Below are positions 19,490 to 28,741 of a stretch of 64,000 nt of DNA, piece after piece. This stretch comes from Paulinella micropora (lineage: Eukaryota; Cercozoa; Imbricatea; Euglyphida; Paulinellidae): assembly GCA_019918135.1 (NCBI GenBank), contig WBZZ01003114.1:1-64000 (forward strand). Reading direction: 5' to 3'. The position numbers were made by a program, and so were the translations under genes. Numbering within the stretch: position 1 is the first letter of the stretch; each line of letters begins with the position of its first letter. The notes beneath the pieces were generated by a model. The model was not told the origin of the DNA, ran no database searches, and saw only the letters and a list, made by a program, of their open reading frames with translations.

Positions 19490-20107
19490 ATCGGTGCATT
19501 AATGTGTCTCGCTGATTTCTTATGTTTATTTCTCGCACCTACACATATCAAAATACCACATTCACATTCTATAATTTTCTTTGAGTTTTCTTGAATAATA
19601 TTTTTATTTTTCAAATAGATTTCTTTTTTTAATTTTTATTTCGTCAATGTTTTTTACATAATACTCTTTATTTTTATTTCTACATCTTTCATTATTTTCA
19701 AGTTTCCATTTATTTTTTTTCTCTTTGTATTTTTCTTTATTTATTTCATAGTGATTTTTCTTATAAGTATCTATTTTTTCTTTATTATCTAAATAATATG
19801 TCTTACTATCACGACCTTCAATTCTTCTATTAATACATTCTGTTTCTCTAATTATTTCTCCTTCTCTTTTGTGTAGTTCATCTTTATTATTACATTCAAA
19901 CAATTCTATTAATTCAATATAATGAGATTGCTGTTTAATAATTTCAAACGACGACACATAATTCGCCTTTCCTTTCATATACGATTTATAACTACTTCTA
20001 TGGTCGGATAGTCGTTGAGATAAAGTTTGAGTAGTAGAACCAATATAAACATCATTACTTTCATAACATCTTAAACAATAAATCTTTCCTTGTTTGAAGT
20101 CGGGCAT
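19490..20107 (-). pseudogene. GIY-YIG nuclease with zinc-finger end (copy 2, fossil)
   Basis: From the ATG at 20107 the protein opens K-I-Y-C-L-R-C-Y...V-Y-I-G-S-T, a GIY-YIG start, with Q-R-L...H and the conserved glutamate in K-R-E-G-E-I-I-R-E-T. A charged tail of K/E/N/Y follows, with a C-E-C-G ... H-x4-H finger toward the low-numbered end. It is the sister of the gene at 14693-15351 on the other strand. About one break. Confidence 0.7.
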
Positions 20108-20181
20108 TATCTGGTTTTTACTGGTTTTTACTGGTATATATAATATATAATAAAACTTTAACATAAAATTAATTATATAAT

Positions 20182-21114
20182 ATGGATGAAATTGAAGAGA
20201 AGAAAAGAGAAGAGTCATTAGAAATTCATTATCAGAAAAAGAACCCGAAAATATGGAACACGATATGGGCGGACAAACCTTCAGACCAAGTGTTCCTAGA
20301 TTTGGCGGACATGAGTAAAATAAAGGACAAAAAGGGGAATAAATGCTATGCTTGGATGCTTTGTTGGATCGATTGTCATAGTCGATTTTTTATAATCATT
20401 CCATTAAAAAGTAAAACAGCAAAAGAAGTTTATTATGCTTTGAAATTTATACCTTATAAACCTAAATCAATTACAACCGACAGCGGAGGAGAATATAAAG
20501 GTGCTACTCGTGATTATTTTATTCAAAATGGTATTAAGCACAATGTGGTTGAAGTAGGGGACCACAGAGCCTTAGCGGTTGTTGATAGAGTTATAAGGAG
20601 TATTAGAAGGTGGTTGGATTTATTATTTGAAACTAATAGAAATTTTGACTGGGTAAGTTATATTCAAGACTTGGTTAATGCTTATAATCATAAAGTTCAT
20701 AGAGGAATTCAGGCCAGACCTGTGGATGTCTTTGCTAGAAGAGATAAAAACAAGCAAATCATAACTAGAGATAATTTAATTGACGAATTCAATGTTGGTG
20801 ATACTGTAAGAAAGGAAAACAAAAGGAATTTATTTTCCAAAGGCGCAAAGAGTTTCAGCAAAATTATTTATAAAGTCAAAGGCCGTTCCGGATTTAAGTT
20901 AATATTAAATAATGATGAGTTAGTAAGCCCGAGGGATTTATTGAAAACAGATTTTACAAAACCTATTGACGAAGAGAAAGACATAAAACAACAAACAAAA
21001 GAAATTATAAAGGAAAAGAAGACAAAAGAATTGCTAAAGAGAGAAGAAATAGAACCAGAAAACATCAGAACAAGTAAAAGAGAGAGGAAGGCAAAAGTAA
21101 TACTAGACCTTTGA
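20182..21114 (+). CDS. rve (retroviral-type) integrase
   Basis: This 310-residue intact frame carries an integrase core. It shows F-L-D-L-A-D-M near residue 37, a W-I-D-C-H-S-R-F strand, T-T-D-S-G-G-E-Y near 95 and a following helix near 130, then N-A-Y-N-x-x-x-H-R-G-I (typical of the end of rve cores) and a C-terminal beta domain (F-N-V-G-D-T-V-R). A lysine/glutamate-rich tail ends the protein. Polintons and mavirus use such enzymes to insert at host sites. The gene's first bases overlap the far upstream edge of the divergent GIY-YIG gene's leader. Confidence 0.85.
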   Translation: MDEIEEKKREESLEIHYQKKNPKIWNTIWADKPSDQVFLDLADMSKIKDKKGNKCYAWMLCWIDCHSRFFIIIPLKSKTAKEVYYALKFIPYKPKSITTDSGGEYKGATRDYFIQNGIKHNVVEVGDHRALAVVDRVIRSIRRWLDLLFETNRNFDWVSYIQDLVNAYNHKVHRGIQARPVDVFARRDKNKQIITRDNLIDEFNVGDTVRKENKRNLFSKGAKSFSKIIYKVKGRSGFKLILNNDELVSPRDLLKTDFTKPIDEEKDIKQQTKEIIKEKKTKELLKREEIEPENIRTSKRERKAKVILDL

Positions 21115-21200
21115 TTGGAATAGTTTTCTGAACCTCACGTCTCCTTTAAAAATGATGAAAGTTTGCGAAGAGACGGAAGGCTCAGGAAAATTAGTAACAT

Positions 21201-21688
21201 TTAATCAAATATGACTCTGTAGGCGGTCTTAATTGTAAGACCGAAGAAGTTAGCGATGGAATCTATATTGTCCCAAAGTCTGAACAGTTTCAACGACCCG
21301 TCGGTGAATTCGACGACGAATACTTCTGCTCGCTGATCTTTGCGGAATTCTGTCTTGTAGCGGTTCAACTTGACGACCACCATCCCATCGTTAGCATTAC
21401 CAAAAAGCATTGCAGTTCCGTGTTCTTTATCTAATTTAACCCAATACTTGGCATCGCTTATCATAGGACGATTTTTCATATCACTAGGGACTTTGACAGG
21501 GGTTGGCTTATTACCGCCTAACTCCTTAGGGATATTTCCCAAATTGATGCGACCGATGAGTAAATTCCCCAAATTTTCCGCCAAAGTCTGTAAAAAATTA
21601 TATGAGAATACAAAAAGAACAACCAACATACCTTGACTTCAGGGTCTTCTTGGCGGGGTTGCTCTGGGGCGGGAGGTTCGTCAGCCAT
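21201..21688 (-). CDS. Unknown element gene, possibly with one short intron
   Basis: The main frame encodes ~130 residues with alternating strands (V-V-V-K-L-N-R-Y-K, V-F-V-V-E-F-T-D-G-S-L-K-L-F) and no recognised family. An acidic/proline-rich leader starting M-A-D-E-P-P-A-P at 21688 precedes it, and a short GT...AG interval of about 45 bp separates the two. If spliced, this differs from its neighbours and would indicate nuclear transcription. Base composition is closer to the host (higher GC) than to the element, so capture is possible. Confidence 0.5.
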
Positions 21689-21978
21689 CTGCACACACAC
21701 ACAAAACAGACAAGGGTTTGGTCTTTTTGTCTTAGCCACTTTGGGAATTCTGAAAAAAAAGTCGCAGAACGAAAAACCACAAGGAAAAACATTTTACTCA
21801 ATTGTGTGAATTTCTGGATTTCGGCTGTTCGTTTGAAATGCCTTAAAAAAGGAAAAGCGAAAAAAAAATTTCACACCATAGACCAGAAAACGCCAACTTT
21901 AGCCACTTGGTGCGGTATTTTTTTTGCTTACACCAACTCTGACACTGGACAACTTTTGGAGTTTATCGAAAACTAACA

Positions 21979-22443
21979 ATGAGTGAAAGTGATGAAGAAA
22001 GTGTGGAAAGAGAAGAACAAAACCGATGGTTTGAGAAACTAAAGGATAAACCTTACTTTGAAATAAATAGACTTAAGATACGAAATGAAACAAGAAATGA
22101 AATAATACAAAGCAGACTTGACAAGAATGAAAAAGAAAAGATTGAGTTGGAGAAACAAAAAAGAGACTGCGAAAATAAAGCAAATGCAATTGACGAAATA
22201 CTTGCGAAACGAATGGGAGAAAGAGAAAGAAAAGACAAAATTGAACAAATGAAACGAGAAAAAAAGATAGAAGAAGAACAAAAGAAAAAACAATTAAGAT
22301 TGTTTGAACATTGGTTAAGTGCTGAAAATCAACCAATGGGAGTTGATGATGAGATAAAAGCACGAAAAATGATTGATAGTGGAAAAACAACATCAGAAAT
22401 AATTCAGACATATGAGAAATACAAAAGACAGAGAATTAATTGA
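21979..22443 (+). CDS. Coiled-coil protein at the right end of the element
   Basis: This 154-residue intact frame has an acidic start (S-E-S-D-E-E-S-V-E) and a long lysine/glutamate heptad region (residues 35-110). A non-repetitive C-terminal part follows (D-D-E-I-K-A-R-K-M-I-D-S-G-K-T-T-S-E-I-I) resembling a small helical domain. It is the outermost gene on the right side. The function is unknown. Confidence 0.5.
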   Translation: MSESDEESVEREEQNRWFEKLKDKPYFEINRLKIRNETRNEIIQSRLDKNEKEKIELEKQKRDCENKANAIDEILAKRMGERERKDKIEQMKREKKIEEEQKKKQLRLFEHWLSAENQPMGVDDEIKARKMIDSGKTTSEIIQTYEKYKRQRIN

Positions 22444-22639
22444 AATTAGTAGTTTTTACTACTAACTCCTTTTACACATAGGAGTATAAACTAGTGTGCT
22501 TTCAATTTTATCCAAAAAAAAAAATTGGGCGAAAGCCCTCCTTGTTTTTAAAGAAATTTTATCTACCATACTTGTTGTGTGTGGTAGGTGGTTAAACGGA
22601 GTTGCTTCTAAAGAGGAAGACGAAAAAGGTCAATTTAAT

Positions 22640-22795
22640 GATACATATATGTTTTCTTGAAGTGTGCTGTATAAGGCTATTTGGTTGTTTTTGTTTCTTT
22701 GTATCTACTAGTATCAATAGGAAGGCTCCAACAACCCAGACGAGGTCAAGAATTGATTAAATTCTTGACGAGTTCTGGGTTATCAGCTACTTAAT
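22640..22795 (-). repeat. Right terminal inverted repeat of the Polinton-like element
   Basis: Reverse-complement match to 1238-1393. Its outer hairpin keeps the AACCCAGA/TCTGGGTT arms, but its inner stem is GTCAAGAATT/AATTCTTGAC instead of the left end's CGAGAATTT/AAATTCTCG. Structure is kept while sequence differs. Confidence 0.88.
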
Positions 22796-22879
22796 TTTTC
22801 GTGAATAAAAATATTCTAAGTTAATCTATAGCTCACTAGCTAGATCATATATCTATCATAAATTTCAAGCAGAATTCAT

Positions 22880-23420
22880 TATAACACCGCATTTTCAATT
22901 CATGCATTGAAGTGTTTAATAATCGAAATTTTGCGCAGTTGTACCACTATTGCTTAATGACTTGAAGTGTTTAATGCATATTGAAATAAATTTAATGCAG
23001 AATACATTCAAATTTTACAATTTACTAGTTCACTCAGATTCAAAGAATTTTTCTTAAAAAATGTGTAATAAATACATTAAAATTTCAACGCAGCACAGCA
23101 ATATGTATTGATATAATATTTATCAATGGATGCATTAAATTACCTTTTCAATACATACATTGTAATTTCGATGTATGGATTGAAATGGGTAATTCAATGC
23201 ATGCATTGATATGCTGTTTATCAATGCATGCATTGATATGCTGTTTATCAATGCATGCATTGAAACTTCAATGCATATATCGAAATATGTATTTCAGTGC
23301 GTGCATTGATATGTTGTTTCTAGTGTTTATTAATACATACATTAAATTACATATATTGAAAAACAGTACATCAATGCAATGTATTCATTTTAATACCAAT
23401 AACGATTTTAACTAGTACGT
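22880..23420. repeat. Palindromic TGCATGCA repeat tract
   Basis: Three perfect copies of TCAATGCATGCATTGA start at 23194, 23221 and 23248, exactly 27 bp apart and joined by TATGCTGTTTA. Degenerate versions (CATTGAAGTG, GCATTAAATT, ATGCATATATCGA) flank them for about 250 bp on each side. No coding is supported. The origin could be a satellite or a decayed foldback element. Confidence 0.8.
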
Positions 23421-23469
23421 AAATAACAATTTTAACGTGTAAGTAAATTAAATTTTTATTTTTTTGCAA

Positions 23470-23716
23470 ATTACTCCACTCTATCTTCACTTCTGTCATC
23501 ATATATTTCTTCACCTTCCTCTTATTTACTTCTTTCATCATACATGTTTTCTTCTTCTTCTAATTCTTCTTCAACATTATCTTCTTTATCTAATTATTCT
23601 TTAACTTCCTCTTCCTCTGCGACGCCTTCTTTCTGTTGATTATATTCTTTTCGTTCACGACTATCTATTTAGTCTTTCAATTTATGTGGCAGATAGTCAC
23701 TAATATCTAATTCCAT
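23470..23716 (-). pseudogene. Decayed acidic ORF
   Basis: From an ATG at 23716 the minus strand reads M-E-L-D-I-S-D-Y-L-P-H-K-L-K-D, then runs of E, K and D. The frame keeps an acidic composition for ~80 codons despite three in-frame TAA codons. It may be a dead gene or a purine-rich stretch that only mimics one. No family is recognised. Confidence 0.3.
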
Positions 23717-23931
23717 AGCATAGAATCGAGTGTGTGTGTTCGAAACAAAGCGACGATGCAAGGAAATTCAAAAAAGCTGACAGGAACAAAAATCAGTGAT
23801 TGTTAAGCATGCCATGAATTGCCCACCCACAAGTGATCATCTTGCTTTCTTGCGCGCAAAAATTCCATTCTCACCAAATCACACACGTACCCATTATACG
23901 CAACGTGAGCATACCAGTGCACTGCAGCTGT

Positions 23932-24440
23932 CTACCTGCCTGCCACTGTAACTCCCCAGCAGCGGCGAGGAAATGTCTGCTTGATATCCTTATCAGTGAG
24001 AAAGCAACAGCCACCCTCAAAGCGCTCACCCTTTACATTAGTTGACTTCATGAGGAATCCCTTGCACCTCACAAACTGTGCTCTTTTGATGTTTGCTGCG
24101 ATCAGTACTAGACGCTGACCCAACGTCTGCCAACCGGTACCAGGTAGCTGCATCCAGCAGTTTTTCATAAACGCATGCACAGCATTCGTTTGAAAATCAG
24201 TTGGTTTCGGCAAGAGCATTCGGCTGAAAATCAGGTTGTTAGCTACTTCTTTGAGTGCGACGATGCATGCGTAGCTGAGGTTCTTCTCGCCAGAACGGAA
24301 GCTGGTAGGGGTCCAAGCAGCGTCACCTGTGTTCGTTGTACTTCGAAACTGGGTCGTCGTGCAGTGATTGGTTCCACATGTAGACGTACCAGGAGTAAGC
24401 CAGGACGCAGAGCAGCAGCTGGAGACGGCGATTTGTAGTG
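23932..24440 (-). CDS. Unidentified possible coding region
   Basis: One minus frame stays open for ~170 codons here. It has several cysteines and a plausible mix of residues (W-M-Q-L-P-G-T-G-W-Q-T-L-G and F-E-G-G-C-C-F-L-T-D near the end). An overlapping frame is also open, so the call is weak. GC content rises locally above the AT-rich surroundings. No family is recognised; it may be a fragment of a mobile-element protein. Confidence 0.3.
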
Positions 24441-26020
24441 GAGGAGGTTTTCTCCACTCTGTAGGTAGGTGGTGACCCTAAAATGACAAAACCAAACACA
24501 TACTATGTTAGTTGACTGCATAGTGTGTATGAGAGCAGAGGAGGGACACAAAAATGCAACGGCATATGAACAATCTGTCGAAACATATGTGTTTTTGGTT
24601 ACCTCTGTCCTAATACGCTGTTGTATAGCCACTCCTGAAGGAGAGGGTCTTTCCAAATCGATCTGTCGACACAGCACACCAACTCTGTGTGTGTAGTTTT
24701 CATTTGGAATGAAAAAATTCGAATTGTCAGTTTGTATACAACTCTTCAAGTAGGCAGATACAACGAACTCTTATTTAGAACACTATGGCTGCTTTGAGTG
24801 CTGACTCTGTGAGAGCAGGTGAAATACAAGTAAATAGTAGAGAGGTCACTTCGTTTATTTACGTAATTTCGAATTCTTTACAAGCTTGGATGCAACTTAC
24901 GATCAAGTGTAGAACGTAGATTGTGAGGTGTCCAGTTCTCAAACGGATAGTGTCTTTTTGTTTCAAGTTAACAGTCATAAACGGGTAGTGTAAGGTTGTT
25001 AAACTTGAGAACCAAACTGATTTTGGATGCCTAGGCGAAAATGACTGAGAACTGCGAAAATGACAGTCAAACATTGCGTTTCCGTCCCTTGTCCACAAAT
25101 TTATCGTAAAGTGTGTTTCACGGGAAATCGGGGGAAAAGGTAATATATGGAGGAAAAACGCAATAGTCGATCTTTTCTTAAAAAAACTGTTTGACTTAAT
25201 CGTTTGAAATCATTTCTGAACGGAATCGAAAACTAGTTAGTGAAGTCGAAACGTCGTGCAGAAGAGAATCTAATGAACCGGTCAAAAAGAGTGAATTATC
25301 AACTGTAAAGGTTTTGGCGGGTCGTTAAGGTGCTCAGTCTGATAGGATAAGTGTGCGCAATATGTGTAGTACTGCAACAATGAAACATATTGCAAAAACA
25401 TGTTAGTCTAGGTAGAATTTACTGCATCTGCAGTGTAATGCCCCTAATGATAGCTAAAGAAAAATCGGTAATACAACCAAACACAGTCCTCAAGAATGAG
25501 AATGATGTCTCGTTGTATTAGCTCAGTGAAGCCGAAAAGGAAAACTGCAACAGACCATGAATAAAATAGCATCAGGTCCGATCCGGACAAATAATACTGA
25601 AAAACAGGCTGGTGCACCTGTCACTAGGAAAAGGGTACTTTTACCTGCTATCCGGGTGGTGATGCCTACAGTACACCCTCCCGATTTTATGACAGAAATA
25701 ATATTTTCGTCATATAACTTCTGATTTCTTTCTGCAAATTGTATGCGCTATGGAGTCATGCCACACAGCGCATCGACCCACAGATAGATGCTGAAATACG
25801 ATATATATATATCCTCATACGGCACGTCAAAGCTGATTCTCTGGCAATTCTCGTAAATGTGAAATCCTTCCACTCAACTTCTTTTCTTCTCGGCAGTATG
25901 CCAAGAACAAATGTATAACCCTTAAAAAATACAAGCAGCGTGGTGCTGTATTTCCCTCTTGATCTCCTTATTATTATGATTATTATGATTATTATGATTA
26001 TTATTATTATTATTATTATT
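24441..26020. other. Stretch without a recognisable gene
   Basis: Only short unconvincing frames are present. There is a small (TA)n near 25800 and TTATGA repeats from 25965 that lead into the SINE array. Both strands read as unconstrained DNA. Confidence 0.5.
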
Positions 26021-26277
26021 GCCCAGTGGTCAAGTTCTACCATCTGGGCCCTGTCGCCAGTTCGATTCCCGTCGGTGCCACCAGTATTTTCATTGATTAT
26101 ACCGGTCCGTCTGGAAGTGTTGGAACTGCCCTTGCGGGGGTGTCATTAGAGCCTATCGTCAATTCTTCGTACTCCCCTCACGGGTGAGACGATGGAGGCG
26201 CATGTGCAGATTTGCATCAGCCATTGACAGAGAAGCACTATATTATTATTATTATCATTATTATTATTATTATTATT
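26021..26277 (+). mobile_element. tRNA-derived SINE, copy 1 (5' clipped)
   Basis: Starts inside the A box (GCCCAGTGGTC) and keeps the B box (AGTTCGATTCC), a ~170 bp body and a (ATT)n tail. The first ~11 bp of the head are missing. Confidence 0.85.
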
Positions 26278-26278
26278 T

Positions 26279-26544
26279 GGACACCGTGATAGCCCAGTGG
26301 TCAAGTTCTACCATCTGGGCCCTGTCGCCAGTTCGATTCCCGTCGGTGCCACCAGTATTTTCATTGAACATACCGATCCGTCTGGACCAGTATTTTCATT
26401 GAACATACCGGCCCGTATGGAAGTGTTGGAACTGCCCTTGCGGGGGTGTCATTAGAGCTTATCGTCAATTCTTCGTACTCCCCTCACGGGTGAGACGATG
26501 GAGGCGCATGTGCAGAAATGCATCAGCCATTGACAGAGAAGCAC

Positions 26545-26625
<81 letters not shown>
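26279..26625 (+). mobile_element. tRNA-derived SINE, copy 2
   Basis: Full head GGACACCGTGATAGCCC with A box at ~26290 and B box at ~26330, the usual spacing for an internal RNA polymerase III promoter. The head ends GTGCCACCA, like an acceptor stem plus CCA. An internal ~47 bp segment (CCAGTATTTTCATTGAACAT onward) is doubled. The tail is a long (ATT)n of ~80 bp. Confidence 0.9.
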
Positions 26626-26856
26626 GGACACCGTGATAGCCCAGTGGTCAAGTTCTACCATCTGGGCCCTGTCGCCAGTTCGATTCCCGTCGGTGCCACC
26701 AGTATTTTCATTGAACATACCGGTCCGTCTGGAAGTGTTGGAACTGCCCGTGCGAGGGTGTCATTAGAGCCTATCGTCAATTCTTCGTACTCCCCTCACG
26801 GGTGAGACGATGGAGGCGCATGTGCAGATTTGCATCAGCCATTGACAGAGAAGCAC

Positions 26857-26911
<55 letters not shown>
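26626..26911 (+). mobile_element. tRNA-derived SINE, copy 3
   Basis: Full-length copy with intact A and B boxes and a single (not doubled) central segment. It begins directly at the end of copy 2's ATT tail and ends in its own (ATT)n. Confidence 0.9.
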
Positions 26912-26914
<3 letters not shown>

Positions 26915-27054
26915 ATACCGGCCCATCTGGAAGTGTTGGAACTGCCCTTGCGGGGTTGTCATTAGAGCTTATCGTCAATTCTTCGTACTCCCCTCACGGG
27001 TGAGACGATGGAGGCGCATGTGCAGAAATGCATCAGCCATTGACAGAGAAGCAC

Positions 27055-27098
<44 letters not shown>
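26912..27098 (+). mobile_element. SINE copy 4 (5' truncated)
   Basis: Begins at AACATACCGG in the body, lacking the tRNA-like head, as expected from incomplete reverse transcription or loss. It ends in (ATT)n. Confidence 0.85.
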
Positions 27099-27275
27099 GG
27101 GAATACATAGGCCATCGGTCCTTTCCATGGGCTGATTGGTGTAAAGCTCCTAGAGTAATGTTCTATGCCGTCACTTCCTTTATTCCACCGATTGGTGTGG
27201 AGACTTTCCTTATGAAATGAGGACTGGATGCACATGGCCTTTTGGCTCAGCAATTGGCAGGAGATACACTATTAC

Positions 27276-27313
<38 letters not shown>
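27099..27313 (+). mobile_element. Different retroposon with the same kind of tail
   Basis: Body sequence is unrelated to the SINE, but its last bases (CAATTGGCAGGAGATACACT) resemble the SINE end (CCATTGACAGAGAAGCACT) and it also closes with (ATT)n. This suggests a second family sharing a 3' recognition end. Confidence 0.6.
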
Positions 27314-27316
<3 letters not shown>

Positions 27317-27364
27317 GAGGCACATGTCCAGGATCTGGATCTGATGCTATAGTCTGAGGAAGCC

Positions 27365-27397
<33 letters not shown>
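27314..27397 (+). mobile_element. Short retroposon fragment with ATT tail
   Basis: A ~50 bp body, partly similar to the SINE's GGAGGCGCATGTGCAG segment (here GGAGGCACATGTCCAG), followed by (ATT)n. Probably a third related 3' end. Confidence 0.5.
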
Positions 27398-27665
27398 GAA
27401 CACCGTGATAGCCCAGTGGTCAAGTTCTACCATCTGGGCCCTGTCGCCAGTTCGATTTCCGTCGGTGCCACCAGTATTTTCATTGAACATACCGGTCTAT
27501 TTCTGGACCAGTATTTTCATTGAACATACCGGCCCGTCTGGAAGTGTTGGAACTGCCCTTGCGGGGGTGTCATTAGAGCTTATCGTCAATTCTTCGTACT
27601 CCCCTCACGGGTGAGACGATGGAGGCGCATGTGCAGAAATGCATCAGCCATTGACAGAGAAGCAC

Positions 27666-27701
<36 letters not shown>

Positions 27702-27726
27702 GATTATTATTATTATTATTATTATT
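27398..27726 (+). mobile_element. tRNA-derived SINE, copy 5
   Basis: Full head with A and B boxes, doubled central segment with a TCTATTTCTGG variant, and (ATT)n tail interrupted by one TGA-containing unit. Confidence 0.9.
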
Positions 27727-28004
27727 GGACACCGTGATAGCCCAGTGGTCAAGTTCTACCATTTGGGCCCTGTCGCCAGTTCGATTCCCGTCGGTGCCAC
27801 CAGTATTTTCATTGAACATACCGGTCCGTCTGGACCAGTAGACGGACCAGTATTTTCATTGAACATACCGGTCCGTCTGGAAGTGTTGGAACTGCCCTTG
27901 CGGGGGTGTCATTAGAGCCTATCGTCAATTCTTCGTACTCCCCTCACGGGTGAGACGATGGAGGCGCATGTGCAGAAATGCATCAGCCATTGACAGAGAA
28001 GCAC

Positions 28005-28038
<34 letters not shown>

Positions 28039-28048
28039 TTTTTTTTTT
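27727..28048 (+). mobile_element. tRNA-derived SINE, copy 6
   Basis: Full-length head and body with a doubled central segment separated by an extra GTAGACGGACC. The (ATT)n tail ends in a short T run. Confidence 0.9.
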
Positions 28049-28256
28049 CATTGAACATACCGGTCTATTTCTGGACCAGTATTTTCATTGAACATACCGG
28101 CCCGTCTGGAAGTGTTGGAACTGCCCTTGCGGGGGTGTCATTAGAGCTTATCGTCAATTCTTCGTACTCCCCTCACGGGTGAGACGATGGAGGCGCATGT
28201 GCAGAAATGCATCAGCCATTGACAGAGAAGCACTATTATTATTATTATTATTATTT
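28049..28256 (+). mobile_element. SINE copy 7 (5' truncated)
   Basis: Starts at CATTGAACATACCGG, carries the same TCTATTTCTGG variant as copy 5, and ends in a short (ATT)n. It is the last member of the array. Confidence 0.85.
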
Positions 28257-28741
28257 TCCACACTGAGGTCGTATATACATTATCTTTTTAGTGACATACC
28301 CTTGTCCAAAGCGTATATTTATGATATAGTACTAGGGGGCCAGTCCAGGTAACTATATCCGAAGCCGGGGTGTAAGTACCCAACCCTGCGATATACCGAC
28401 ACAAGTAGAGATTGACAGTGCACAGGTACGACAGTATATAATATATCGTAAAAAATAATTTAATGTTTCAGAGAACATTTCATTTTGAGAACATCATCCT
28501 AGGACTTGTAAAGGGTCATACCCAGGAGCACCATCGCTCATTACACTAGCGATCCCCGTCTACGGTGTAGTATCAGTGTCGATTGACCTTTCGCACTCGT
28601 ATGTTGCGATCGAATGCCAAGGTATATCACTGAGTCGTTTTAATATTCATAACAATAACTGATGATGCATGATCAAATCATGATACGGTGTAGGCAATCA
28701 ATCAGTTTATTTGAGACACATAAAGAAAAATAGTTTCTTTG
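28257..28741. other. Non-coding stretch, possibly an LTR
   Basis: No gene is seen. It directly follows (in minus orientation) the end of Ty3/gypsy-type coding, which is where a 3' LTR would lie, but I cannot find a second copy to confirm it. Confidence 0.35.

Larger units (their letters stand above)
1238..22795. mobile_element. Polinton/mavirus-like integrated virus element (fossil)
   Basis: A ~21.6 kb AT-rich element is bounded by ~155 bp inverted repeats. It encodes the hallmark set of Polintons and mavirus-type virophages: family B DNA polymerase, retroviral-type (rve) integrase, A32-like packaging ATPase, Ulp1/adenain-like cysteine protease, and major plus penton-like minor capsid proteins. 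Accessory genes include HIRAN, GIY-YIG, DUF3820-like and S74-ended fibre genes. Several core genes are in pieces, about ten breaks overall, while others read whole. Both termini are still alike, so insertion is probably fairly recent. Polinton, Polinton-like virus and endogenous mavirus-like element cannot be separated without a capsid or polymerase tree. A clear target-site duplication was not found. Confidence 0.88.

Noticed and set aside
23190-23265. CRISPR array
   Set aside because: The 27 bp period has no variable spacers, the units are palindromes, and the genome is eukaryotic.
26281-27800. tRNA genes at the SINE heads
   Set aside because: A and B boxes are present, but the T stem does not pair and each head continues into the same SINE body, so these are tRNA-derived retroposons.
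25756-28256. Open frames coding for poly-N, poly-I, poly-Y or poly-L
   Set aside because: They are translations of (ATT)n SINE tails with no stop codons in those phases.
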